Shown: positions 1 through 7,877 of the stretch, one piece after another | How the letters are laid out: each line of letters begins with the position of its first letter | Numbering within the stretch: position 1 is the first letter of the stretch | Source of the DNA: Leptolyngbya sp. PCC 7375 | Lineage (GTDB): Bacteria; Cyanobacteriota; Cyanobacteriia; Phormidesmidales; Phormidesmidaceae | Direction of reading: 5' to 3' | DNA: 64,000 nucleotides | Assembly: GCF_000316115.1 (NCBI RefSeq) | Contig: NZ_JH993797.1 | Span: 4,326,486 to 4,390,485, forward strand | Position numbers and translations under genes: made by a program | The notes under the pieces: model-generated | Told to the model about the DNA's origin: nothing | The model's database searches: none | Seen by the model: the letters and a program-made list of their open reading frames with translations, nothing else

Positions 1-2
1 AA

Positions 3-146
3 AAAGGTCTGATTATGAGATCCCTGAGAGCGGCTCTGATGGGTGATATGCAAGGGCCAGACCTGGCGGAGTCCTGGGTGATTTTGCACCAGCGTGGTTT
101 TGATCAGGGGCGTCTGGAACGTGCGATCGCAATAGCTGCTAGTTAA
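3..146 (+). CDS. 3' end of an unidentified protein gene
   Basis: An open frame runs from the window edge to a TAA at 144-146 and gives about 47 residues ending LERAIAIAAS, with a HIP1 octamer near the end. The 5' part is outside the window, so the family cannot be identified. It lies about 250 bases upstream of ftsH and on the same strand. The codon usage looks like that of the neighbours, but the stretch is short and could be chance. Confidence 0.35.
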   Translation, partial: KGLIMRSLRAALMGDMQGPDLAESWVILHQRGFDQGRLERAIAIAAS

Positions 147-395
147 TGGTTTTAGACATACTCAACAGCTAGCTTGTGATCACCCGTTAACATAGTGACT
201 ACGTAACGGATTGCCCGTATCTGAGAAATTACGTTACATTTAGTAAACAATGTAGTTAATTAAACCTAATCGACTTAAGAAAATGCCATTGGCAGGTTTT
301 TAGTCAACTCACAGGTTTTTATAGCTTGCTTTAGAACTTGCTTTTCAATCTGCTTAAGCAGTTAGGACTGTTAATCAAAACGAGGCCACCGAGAT

Positions 396-2288
396 ATGAA
401 GCTTTCTTGGAGAGTCATTTTGCTCTGGACATTGCCAGCCCTGTTAATTGGGTTTTTCTTCTGGCAAGGTTCCATGGGCGGAGACCCCGCAAACATGAGT
501 CGTAATACGGCGAGTACCCGTATGACCTACGGCCGGTTTTTAGACTATATAGATGCTGGTCGAGTGACAGCGGTTGACCTCTATGATGGTGGCCGGACAG
601 CCATTATTGAAGCGGTTGATCCACAACTAGATAACCGCGTTATGCGCTGGCGTGTGGACCTACCCGGTAGTGCGCCTGAGCTCGTTGAGCGCCTCCGTGA
701 CTCTGACATCAGCTTGGATTCCCACCCACCTCGTAACGACGGTGCTTTGGTTGGTATCCTGGGCAATCTGCTATTCCCGTTCTTGCTAATTGCAGGTTTA
801 TTTTTCCTATTCCGTCGCTCCAACGGTGGCGTTGGCGGTGGTCCCGGTCAGGCAATGAACTTTGGTAAATCCAAGGCTCGTTTCATGATGGAAGCCAAGA
901 CCGGCATCATGTTCGATGATGTGGCGGGTATTGATGAAGCCAAGGAAGAGCTGCAAGAGGTGGTGACTTTCTTGAAGAAACCTGAGCGCTTTACAGCTGT
1001 GGGTGCTCGCATCCCCAAAGGTGTTTTGCTGGTTGGCCCTCCTGGAACTGGTAAAACGCTGCTTGCCAAAGCCATTGCCGGTGAAGCGGGTGTGCCTTTC
1101 TTCAGCATCTCTGGTTCTGAATTTGTAGAGATGTTTGTCGGTGTCGGTGCATCTCGTGTTCGTGACCTGTTTAAGAAAGCTAAGGAAAATGCTCCTTGCA
1201 TCATCTTTATTGATGAGATTGACGCCGTTGGTCGCTCCCGGGGTTCTGGTATCGGTGGTGGTAATGACGAGCGCGAGCAAACCCTCAACCAAATGCTGAC
1301 CGAGATGGACGGCTTTGAGGGCAACAGCGGCATTATCGTGATTGCAGCGACTAACCGTGTTGATGTACTTGACTCGGCGCTGTTACGTCCCGGTCGTTTT
1401 GACCGTCAGGTATCGGTTGATCCACCTGATGTTAAGGGTCGTATTGCGGTTCTGGAAGTCCATGCCCGCAATAAGAAGCTGGCGGATGAGATTTCCTTGG
1501 ATGCGATCGCACGCCGCACACCTGGTTTCACAGGTGCTGACTTAGCCAACTTGCTAAACGAGGCGGCTATTCTTACCGCTCGTCGTCGTAAGGAAGCCAT
1601 TACGATGCTGGAAATTGATGATGCTGTCGATCGCGTCATCGCCGGTATGGAAGGCACACCTCTAGTCGACGGTAAGAGCAAGCGTTTGATTGCATACCAC
1701 GAAGTTGGCCATGCGCTGATTGGCACCCTGGTCAAGGCCCATGATCCTGTGCAGAAGGTGACTTTGATTCCCCGTGGCCAGGCTCAAGGTTTAACTTGGT
1801 TTACTCCCAGCGAAGACCAGATGTTGATTTCCCGTGCCCAGCTTTTGGCTCGGATTACCGGTGCCCTAGGGGGGCGTGCCGCTGAGGACATCATCTTTGG
1901 TGAGGCTGAGGTTACCACGGGTGCGGGGAACGACTTGCAACAGGTGACGTCCATGGCCCGTCAAATGGTTACCCGCTTTGGTATGTCTGCTGAGTTGGGA
2001 GCGTTGGCTCTTGAGAATCCTCAGGGTGAGGTCTTCCTGGGTGGTAGCTGGGGTAATCGTTCTGAATATTCTGAAACCGTCTCTCAGCGCATTGATGAAC
2101 AAGTTCGCTCCATTGTTGAGCAGTGCTACAACGATGCTAAGCGCATGGTTCAAGATAATCGTGCTGCTGTGGACCGTGTGGTCGATATTCTCATTGAGAA
2201 AGAGACTCTTGACGGAGATGAGTTCCGTCAGATTGTGGCTGAGTACACTACAGTCCCTGAGAAAGAGAAGTTTGTACCTGTTTTGTAA
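396..2288 (+). CDS. ftsH: ATP-dependent zinc metalloprotease FtsH2-type
   Basis: Membrane-anchored AAA+ protease of 630 residues. It has an N-terminal membrane segment (residues 5-25), a lumenal/periplasmic region, a second membrane segment (about 118-139), the AAA ATPase with Walker A GPPGTGKT at 214-221 and Walker B IIFIDEID, then the M41 peptidase with the zinc motif HEVGH at 435-439. The start and the segment MTYGRFLDYIDAGRVTAVDL match, from memory, the cyanobacterial FtsH2 (Slr0228) type rather than FtsH1 or FtsH4. FtsH2 works with FtsH3 in a hexamer that degrades photodamaged D1 protein of photosystem II; that role is family knowledge. The ATG follows a GAGG element. A strong hairpin follows the gene. 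Confidence 0.96.
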   Translation: MKLSWRVILLWTLPALLIGFFFWQGSMGGDPANMSRNTASTRMTYGRFLDYIDAGRVTAVDLYDGGRTAIIEAVDPQLDNRVMRWRVDLPGSAPELVERLRDSDISLDSHPPRNDGALVGILGNLLFPFLLIAGLFFLFRRSNGGVGGGPGQAMNFGKSKARFMMEAKTGIMFDDVAGIDEAKEELQEVVTFLKKPERFTAVGARIPKGVLLVGPPGTGKTLLAKAIAGEAGVPFFSISGSEFVEMFVGVGASRVRDLFKKAKENAPCIIFIDEIDAVGRSRGSGIGGGNDEREQTLNQMLTEMDGFEGNSGIIVIAATNRVDVLDSALLRPGRFDRQVSVDPPDVKGRIAVLEVHARNKKLADEISLDAIARRTPGFTGADLANLLNEAAILTARRRKEAITMLEIDDAVDRVIAGMEGTPLVDGKSKRLIAYHEVGHALIGTLVKAHDPVQKVTLIPRGQAQGLTWFTPSEDQMLISRAQLLARITGALGGRAAEDIIFGEAEVTTGAGNDLQQVTSMARQMVTRFGMSAELGALALENPQGEVFLGGSWGNRSEYSETVSQRIDEQVRSIVEQCYNDAKRMVQDNRAAVDRVVDILIEKETLDGDEFRQIVAEYTTVPEKEKFVPVL

Positions 2289-2356
2289 TAAGCTACTGCT
2301 GGCCAATTCATTGTAAGAACTGGCCATAGGGGCTCTCGTTACATAAATCTGTGAGT

Positions 2357-2381
2357 GGTGAGGTCGTTTAACGACCTCACC
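2357..2381 (+). terminator. ftsH terminator hairpin
   Basis: Perfect 11-bp stem GGTGAGGTCGT / ACGACCTCACC with a 3-nt TTA loop, about 70 bases after the ftsH stop. The following sequence is only moderately T-rich, so it is a probable rather than textbook Rho-independent terminator. Confidence 0.65.
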
Positions 2382-2509
2382 ATTTCTGCTTTTATGGGTT
2401 GTTCAGTGTCCTGCAGCAGAAAAGCTCTTTGAGGTTCAAGAGGGGAGCACTCTGCTGAAGCATAGTTTTGACACCCCAGTCTCTCTTTTGCTTATGCACG
2501 AGATTCCGG

Positions 2510-3055
2510 TTATTGTGCTCCTGAGACCGGTGGTTCAGTCGCCATAGACGTGGCCATTGCGATCGCATCCTCAAACGAAAGTAGATCTGTACTGTAGTTC
2601 AATATATATAACGAGCCATCCTGCATCCATTCCACAGATGCAAAGCCCATGGCCTCAGCGGTATAGCCTTGAATACCGTTGCCTAAGACAACGGGCGTCA
2701 GAGGCGTTAAACGATTTTCCTCTGGAGTTGGCCAGGTGTTCGGCTCTGGGATGGTCACAATGTTAAAGGCCAGACAACGCTCACCTGAACATTCAGGTGT
2801 GGTCCCAACAGTGAGGATATGGAACCCAGGATGTTTGTTTCGAATAAAGGGATGTAGTTCCACATCGGTGGGCACAGACGTGGGAAGGCGTACAGCAAAG
2901 TTTGAAGTGGCAAGTTCGTCAAGAATCGGCTCAAATATAGGTGCAGGAGATGCTAGAGCAGGCATCACCGCGACAATATTACTGATGCCTAATCCTAGAC
3001 CTAGTAACCCAAGCTTAAAGAGGTGATTGCAATCTATTTTCTTTGAAAACATCAT
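2510..3055 (-). CDS. secreted protein of unknown function
   Basis: 181 residues with a clear Sec signal peptide: lysines near the N-terminus, a Gly/Leu-rich core at 14-31 and an ALA-S cleavage site near residue 35. The mature part is about 145 residues with two cysteines in an ECSGERC segment, perhaps a disulfide. It shows no motif I recognise. It probably acts in the periplasm or outside the cell. It lies convergent to ftsH, and the region upstream of its start is gene-poor. Not recognised; function unknown. Confidence 0.7.
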   Translation of the reverse strand: MMFSKKIDCNHLFKLGLLGLGLGISNIVAVMPALASPAPIFEPILDELATSNFAVRLPTSVPTDVELHPFIRNKHPGFHILTVGTTPECSGERCLAFNIVTIPEPNTWPTPEENRLTPLTPVVLGNGIQGYTAEAMGFASVEWMQDGSLYILNYSTDLLSFEDAIAMATSMATEPPVSGAQ

Positions 3056-3356
3056 TTGCGCTTTCTTGAGAAGACACCTCTAGCATGGCTTTTGAAATTA
3101 CAGCTCGCATCACCCAGTTGGGCATATTCTCAGACCAGATTGAGTGATATTGCCTGGGGTACAGCGAAGTCAAATTGGTATTACTCAGCGACAGTTTTGT
3201 CCAGAGATCTCATCTTGGCCTGTGCTGAAGGCAGGTTAATTACTTTGTGTAAAATCTATTCTGAGAATCATCTAAGTATTTGAAGATACGTAGTGAATTG
3301 AGGGCATTCTAATGCTCACAATTCGTTGTCCCTTTACCAGTCAGGAATTTATAGCC

Positions 3357-3524
3357 TTAAGTAGCAATCCAATCAGCACCACGACCAGCCGCGATAAAGT
3401 CTCCACTGCCATTGGTATAAATGACATCTCTACCGCTGCCACCAAGGATGATGTCAGATTTGTTACTCCCATGTATATGGTCAGCGTCACGACCACCGAT
3501 GAGAATATTCCAATCACGAATACT
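3357..3524 (-). pseudogene. remnant of an RTX (calcium-binding repeat) protein
   Basis: Between two in-frame stops on the minus strand about 55 codons read as tandem nonapeptide-like repeats: IGGRDAD, LGGSGRD, TNGSGD and AAGRGAD, which fit the GGxGxD pattern of hemolysin-type Ca2+-binding repeats. No start codon or N-terminal domain is present, so this is a broken C-terminal fragment of a secreted RTX protein. The plus-strand frame over the same bases is its antisense shadow. Confidence 0.6.
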
Positions 3525-3838
3525 TCAATGTTTTAGAGGTTTTTATTAGTTGTTCTCTAGGGATTGAACAATTGTCATAACGCTCTTTCTGTAGTTCTTG
3601 CAGGGTAAGGAGGATAGGTCATCCTAGTTATAAGGAGCAAGCCATCAATAAATTCCAAACGTAAATGTTGAAGAGACGTTCCATGGAACGTCTGTACATC
3701 CAATAATTTGGAAGTTAATTGATTTTATTTCCTAAGCTTTGGTTAGCCTAAAATCATGATGGCGATCTTCTAAACTTACGAAGATACTATGTAGTATAAG
3801 GCTGGATTGTTAAATGTTAATAGAAAGAACAAAAGTTT
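3525..3838. other. intergenic stretch without visible genes
   Basis: About 310 AT-rich bases between the RTX remnant and the glycosyltransferase gene. There is a short partly self-complementary piece around ACGTTCCATGGAACGT near 3673-3690. No coding frame is convincing. The promoter of the next gene is probably here, but I cannot assign boxes. Confidence 0.4.
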
Positions 3839-4912
3839 ATGCCTAAGCTTTATCTCGCAGTTACTAACCATGGTTTTGGCCATGCTACCCGTGCTGCCTC
3901 AATGGCAGCAACATTGCAACAGAGTCGACCCGATGTAGAGATTATTCTGGCAACGACGGCTCCCCAATGGTTATTGCAATCTTATCTACAGCCTGAGCGA
4001 GTGACCTATCGAGCAGTGAGTTTTGATATTGGTGTATTACAAAGTGACAGCTTGACCATGGATAAGGTTACCACCTTGGAAAAACTCCAATGGATTTATG
4101 AGCATCAGGATGAGATTCTGGCACCAGAAGTTGAGTTTATTAGAAACACGGGGGTTGACCTGATTATGGGGGATATTCCTCCTTTATTAACTCAGCTGGC
4201 TAAGGCGGTGAATTTACCCTGCTGGATGATGGGGAATTTTGGGTGGGACTTTATTTATCGGCCCTGGGGAGGTGAATTTGAGGCAATTGCAGACTGGATT
4301 GCAGACTGCTTTGGGGATTGCGATCGCCTTTTTCGTCTCCCTTTCCATGAAGATATGGTTGCTTTCCCTAACATCACTGATGTCGGTCTCACGGGGGGAA
4401 ATCCTAAGCTGTCAGCCAATGCAGTCAGAGAGACATTTGGCATTACAGCACCTAGCGATCGCACCATTCTGCTGACGTTTGGTGGGCTAGGGTTATCTCA
4501 AATTCCCTATGAGACAGCATTACGGGCGTATCCCCATTGGCAGTTTCTCACCTTTGATCGCAATGCACCAGCGTTACCGAACCTGATTAAGATTGCGGAG
4601 ATTGGGCTGCGACCTGCGGATATCATGGTGGTGTGCGATCGCATAGTTTCTAAACCCGGATATAGCACCTTTGCCGAAGCCTGTCGTCTAGATCGGGGTG
4701 TCGTGACGCTGCCCCGTGAGGGCTTTGCCGAAGCCCCCTTGCTGATGGATGGTATCCAACGGCATGCCTATCACCAAATTGTAGATAGCAATACTTTCTT
4801 TAAGGGGGACTGGTCGTTTTTAGAGCAGCCCCTGGTACCACCTACAGGCGAGAAACTGGCCACGGATGGCAATGGTGCGATCGCAAATGCAATTAGTGAT
4901 TATTTGAGTTAA
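3839..4912 (+). CDS. glycosyltransferase-like protein (MurG/GT28 or arabinokinase N-domain type)
   Basis: 357 residues. The N-terminus has HGFGHATRA (about 11-19), the glycine-rich loop seen in MurG-like GT-B enzymes and in the N-terminal domain of plant L-arabinokinase. The C-terminal half has a second nucleotide-sugar-like region: VVCDRIVSKPGYSTFAEAC, where the KPGYST piece is typical of GT28 C-domains. No kinase domain follows, so this would be a stand-alone glycosyltransferase-like protein, probably cytoplasmic. Donor and acceptor are unknown. It stands alone, with the next gene convergent and only two bases away. Confidence 0.7.
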   Translation: MPKLYLAVTNHGFGHATRAASMAATLQQSRPDVEIILATTAPQWLLQSYLQPERVTYRAVSFDIGVLQSDSLTMDKVTTLEKLQWIYEHQDEILAPEVEFIRNTGVDLIMGDIPPLLTQLAKAVNLPCWMMGNFGWDFIYRPWGGEFEAIADWIADCFGDCDRLFRLPFHEDMVAFPNITDVGLTGGNPKLSANAVRETFGITAPSDRTILLTFGGLGLSQIPYETALRAYPHWQFLTFDRNAPALPNLIKIAEIGLRPADIMVVCDRIVSKPGYSTFAEACRLDRGVVTLPREGFAEAPLLMDGIQRHAYHQIVDSNTFFKGDWSFLEQPLVPPTGEKLATDGNGAIANAISDYLS

Positions 4913-4914
4913 CC

Positions 4915-6012
4915 CTAAGCCACCTGCCTATTACAGGATTCTGTTTCGCTCACGGGATACTGGGTTGACTCATACCCTTTGGGTAATTGCGTGCCAACTA
5001 AAATAGCATGACTTAAATCGGCACCAGTTAAATCAGTATGGCGTAGATCAACGTGGCTCAGGTTGGTATGTTTCAATTTGGCATCTTTTAAGCAACCGCC
5101 TTGTAATGCAGCCTTGCTCAAATTGGCTCCACTCAGGTCAGCCCCTTGCAAATTTACGTTTTCCAGATTGGCTTCACTAAATAGGGTATTGCGGCAGTCT
5201 GTTTGAGCCATGTTGCTATTTTGCAACTGCGCCTGGCAGAGTGTTGCACCCACAAGACTGGCCTCCGTCAAAACGGCATTTTGCACCTGGGCATTGCTGA
5301 GATTAGCCTTATTGAGGATGGTGAGCTTTAAATTAGCCATCGTCAGGTTAGCGTCTGCTAACAAAGCTCCCGTTAGAATTGCCCGGTCTAAAATTGCCCT
5401 GGCAAAGCTGGTGTGACAGGCATTGATATCTTCTAAAATTGCCTGGGTTAAATTGGCTTCACGGAAGTCAGCTGAGGTTAGCTTGGCTTGTCGCAAGTTA
5501 GCCTGTTGCAGATCAGCGGTATAAAAAAGGCTGTTCTGCAAGTCTGTATGGCTCAGATTACATTGACTCATTTGCGCCATGCAGCCATCAACACCTGCTA
5601 AGGATGCTTTGTAAAAGTTACTGCCGGTTAAGATGGCTTCCCTGAAGTTGCTACCGTGTAAATCCGCCATAGCAAAATTGGTGTGCTGTCCGTCCACTCT
5701 AATCAAGCTGGCATCCCTGAGGTTAGCTTCCCGCATGTCCACGCCTGTCAATCTGGCCCAATCCAACTTGGCCTGGGATAAATTTGCGGTGTAGAAAATT
5801 GCTTGAGAAAGGTTGGCTTGAAATAAATTAGCACCAGAGAAATTACTGATACAGCCGTCTACTTGACTGAGGTTAACCCTGGGTAACTCGGCTCGGATCA
5901 ACAGTGCCTCTCTCAGCTGAGGTGCCTCTGTGTCAGGTGCTTGCATGCGACGCCAATGATTCCATGCAGCAACTCCCTGCATAATGACAATGATCGGGCT
6001 TGGAGGCAGCAT
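4915..6012 (-). CDS. pentapeptide-repeat protein
   Basis: 365 residues. After a 40-residue leader, nearly the whole chain is A(D/N)LxX pentapeptides (ANLSQ, ANLRQ, ADLSG and so on), which fold as a right-handed four-sided beta-helix. A second level of repetition is visible: residues 51-140 and 141-230 are two related 90-residue blocks, each opening with VDGC, followed by FYTA at about +23 and REANL at about +44. There is no signal peptide; the hydrophobic N-terminus (PPSPIIVIMQG) is short. Such proteins are abundant in cyanobacteria and mostly have no known function. It converges on the glycosyltransferase-like gene with a two-base gap. Confidence 0.9.
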   Translation of the reverse strand: MLPPSPIIVIMQGVAAWNHWRRMQAPDTEAPQLREALLIRAELPRVNLSQVDGCISNFSGANLFQANLSQAIFYTANLSQAKLDWARLTGVDMREANLRDASLIRVDGQHTNFAMADLHGSNFREAILTGSNFYKASLAGVDGCMAQMSQCNLSHTDLQNSLFYTADLQQANLRQAKLTSADFREANLTQAILEDINACHTSFARAILDRAILTGALLADANLTMANLKLTILNKANLSNAQVQNAVLTEASLVGATLCQAQLQNSNMAQTDCRNTLFSEANLENVNLQGADLSGANLSKAALQGGCLKDAKLKHTNLSHVDLRHTDLTGADLSHAILVGTQLPKGYESTQYPVSETESCNRQVA

Positions 6013-6279
6013 TTAGGCTCAAGGTAGATGCGATGTCAAGGTCTTAAAAACACCCGGTATCTGTAAGCTCAAGATTCCCTACTCGGTAATTGATACAACG
6101 TTTATAGGTGGAAACTTTAGGTGTTAGGTAGCAAACCCATGTACCCTGGACTAGGCTTTGTTCTCGTCCAGAATGCTTGGCGTACCTTAAAAGAAATTAC
6201 AGATTGCAACTTGGACGTGACTGTAAGTCCTGCTCTATGCTGAAAAGCATGATGAGTCTTTACTTCAGAGGGCATCACC

Positions 6280-6720
6280 ATGATTCCTACCACGTCAACG
6301 TCCGTGCATTATCAGACTGTGCTAACGTTACAAACCCGTCCTAAATCACTGCAGCGATTTACGATGCAGGTGCAAGATGCTGTCCGTGAATCTCGCGTGA
6401 GAATCGGGCTTTGCTGTTTGTTTTTACGCCACACGTCAGCCAGTTTGGTGATCCAAGAAAATGCAGATCCGGATGTGCTGGTTGATATGGAAAACTTTTT
6501 GGCCAAGTTAGTACCTGAGGGGAATTACTATAACCACAGTGCTGAGGGGCCAGATGATATGCCTGCCCATTTGCGGACGGCCTTGACCCATACATCAGAG
6601 CAGATTCCTATCATGAATGGTCGGTTGGCGTTGGGCACCTGGCAGGGAATTTACCTGTGGGAACATCGTAGCCATGGCTATCACCGCGATGTTGTCGTTC
6701 ACATTACGGGGGAAACGTAG
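6280..6720 (+). CDS. yjbQ: YjbQ/UPF0047 family protein
   Basis: 146 residues, the full length of the family. Family motifs are in order: FLRHTSASL (about 48-56), ENADPDVLVDM (60-70), HSAEGPDDMPAHLRTAL (87-103), and LGTWQGIYLWEHR near the C-terminus. Members show weak thiamine-phosphate synthase activity in vitro, and their real role is unclear. It is cytoplasmic. It is followed by a dispersed hairpin repeat and an 18-bp tandem array that separate it from era. Confidence 0.88.
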   Translation: MIPTTSTSVHYQTVLTLQTRPKSLQRFTMQVQDAVRESRVRIGLCCLFLRHTSASLVIQENADPDVLVDMENFLAKLVPEGNYYNHSAEGPDDMPAHLRTALTHTSEQIPIMNGRLALGTWQGIYLWEHRSHGYHRDVVVHITGET

Positions 6721-6724
6721 AAAC

Positions 6725-6750
6725 GTAGGGTGGGCATGGCCCACCAGGCA
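6725..6750 (+). repeat. dispersed hairpin repeat, copy 1
   Basis: Perfect 7-bp stem GGTGGGC (6729-6735) / GCCCACC (6739-6745) with ATG loop, inside TAGGGTGGGCATGGCCCACC. A closely related copy in the opposite orientation lies at 28645-28670. From memory, such GTAGGGTGGGCA-type elements are common short dispersed repeats in cyanobacterial genomes. It may also act as the yjbQ terminator. Confidence 0.6.
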
Positions 6751-6752
6751 CT

Positions 6753-6896
6753 GGTGCTCAATGAGCAATAGGTGCTCAATGAGCAATAGGTGCTCAATGA
6801 GCAATAGGTGCTCAATGAGCAATAGGTGCTCAATGAGCAATAGGTGCTCAATGAGCAATAGGTGCTCAATGAGCAATAGGTGCTCAATGAGCAATA
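6753..6896 (+). repeat. 18-bp tandem repeat, 8 perfect copies
   Basis: The unit GGTGCTCAATGAGCAATA is repeated exactly eight times (144 bases) with no base differences. Each unit contains the inverted repeat TGCTCA-A-TGAGCA. 18 is a multiple of three, so spurious frames through it give CSMSNR or LLLIEH repeats. It lies between yjbQ and era, 34 bases upstream of the era start. There are no spacers, so it is not a CRISPR. Confidence 0.95.
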
Positions 6897-6930
6897 GGAA
6901 ACAGTTCGTAGTTAGTAGTGATAGAACAGC

Positions 6931-7863
6931 ATGGCCATTGATCTGGGGGGAGCCCCAACACCTCCACCGGGGTTTCGTTCCGGATTTGTTGGGATTGTAG
7001 GACGTCCCAATGTGGGAAAGTCAACGCTAATGAATACGATGGTGGGGCAAAAGATTGCCATTACCTCGCCCATTGCCCAGACGACGCGCAATCGCCTGCG
7101 TGGGGTGATGACGTTGCCGGAGGCGCAGGTCATTTTTGTGGATACCCCTGGTATTCACAAACCCCACCATGAGTTGGGCAAAGTGCTGGTCAAAAATGCC
7201 CGCATTGCCATCAACTCTGTGGATGTGACGTTGTTCGTGGTGGATGGTACCAGCGAGTTAGGTCGTGGTGATTTGTTTATTGCAGATTTGCTGAAGCGTA
7301 GTGAGGTGCCGGTTGTTCTAGGTATCAATAAAGCTGATTTACAGTCTGAGACTAAGGCCCAGATGATTGATATTAGTTATCAAGCGCTGGCTGAAGAGAA
7401 TGGCTGGCCTATGTGTAAATTTTCAGCGGTGACAGAGACAGGTCTGGATGCTTTGAAAGCAAGCTTGATCGAACGGTTAGATGCTGGCCCTTATTACTAT
7501 CCACCTGATTTAGTCACAGATCAACCTGAGCGTTTTATTATGGGCGAGTTAATTCGTGAGCAGGTGTTGTTGCATACCCGTGAAGAAATTCCCCATTCTG
7601 TTGCTGTAACGATTGAAACAGTTGAGGAAACGCCTAAGATCACCAATGTGCTGGCGACAGTTTATGTAGAGCGCAAGTCTCAAAAAGGAATTCTCATTGG
7701 CAAAAAAGGGTCGATGATGAAGACTATTAATACAGCTGCCCGTGAGCAAATGCAAAAGCTCATTGCTGGCAAGGTGTACTTAGAGGTGTTTGTGAAAGTG
7801 CAGGACCGATGGCGGCAGTCGCGATCGCACCTTGCGGAACTTGGCTATCGAGTTGAAGAGTAG
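6931..7863 (+). CDS. era: GTPase Era
   Basis: 310 residues. Era is an essential GTPase that binds 16S rRNA and helps 30S subunit maturation. The G1 motif GRPNVGKS is at 24-31, G3 is DTPG followed by IHKPHHELGK, G4 is NKAD, and the C-terminal KH RNA-binding domain carries the GKKG loop (GILIGKKGSMMK). The N-terminus has about 15 extra residues (GGAPTPPPG) before the G domain, usual for cyanobacterial Era. The start ATG sits only 34 bases after the 18-bp tandem array, so the array lies in the promoter or 5' leader region. Confidence 0.96.
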   Translation: MAIDLGGAPTPPPGFRSGFVGIVGRPNVGKSTLMNTMVGQKIAITSPIAQTTRNRLRGVMTLPEAQVIFVDTPGIHKPHHELGKVLVKNARIAINSVDVTLFVVDGTSELGRGDLFIADLLKRSEVPVVLGINKADLQSETKAQMIDISYQALAEENGWPMCKFSAVTETGLDALKASLIERLDAGPYYYPPDLVTDQPERFIMGELIREQVLLHTREEIPHSVAVTIETVEETPKITNVLATVYVERKSQKGILIGKKGSMMKTINTAAREQMQKLIAGKVYLEVFVKVQDRWRQSRSHLAELGYRVEE

Positions 7864-7877
7864 GTGAGTAAGTTCTC

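Noticed and set aside
3312..3536. 74-codon plus-strand frame
   Set aside because: It is antisense to clear RTX-type repeats; codon pattern fits the minus strand.
6753..6896. CRISPR array
   Set aside because: The repeat units are directly adjacent with no unique spacers, and no cas gene is in the window.
6595..7000. Reading frames with repeated LLLIEH or CSMSNR peptides on both strands
   Set aside because: They are only translations of the 18-bp tandem array, whose unit length is a multiple of three; no start or ribosome site supports them as genes.
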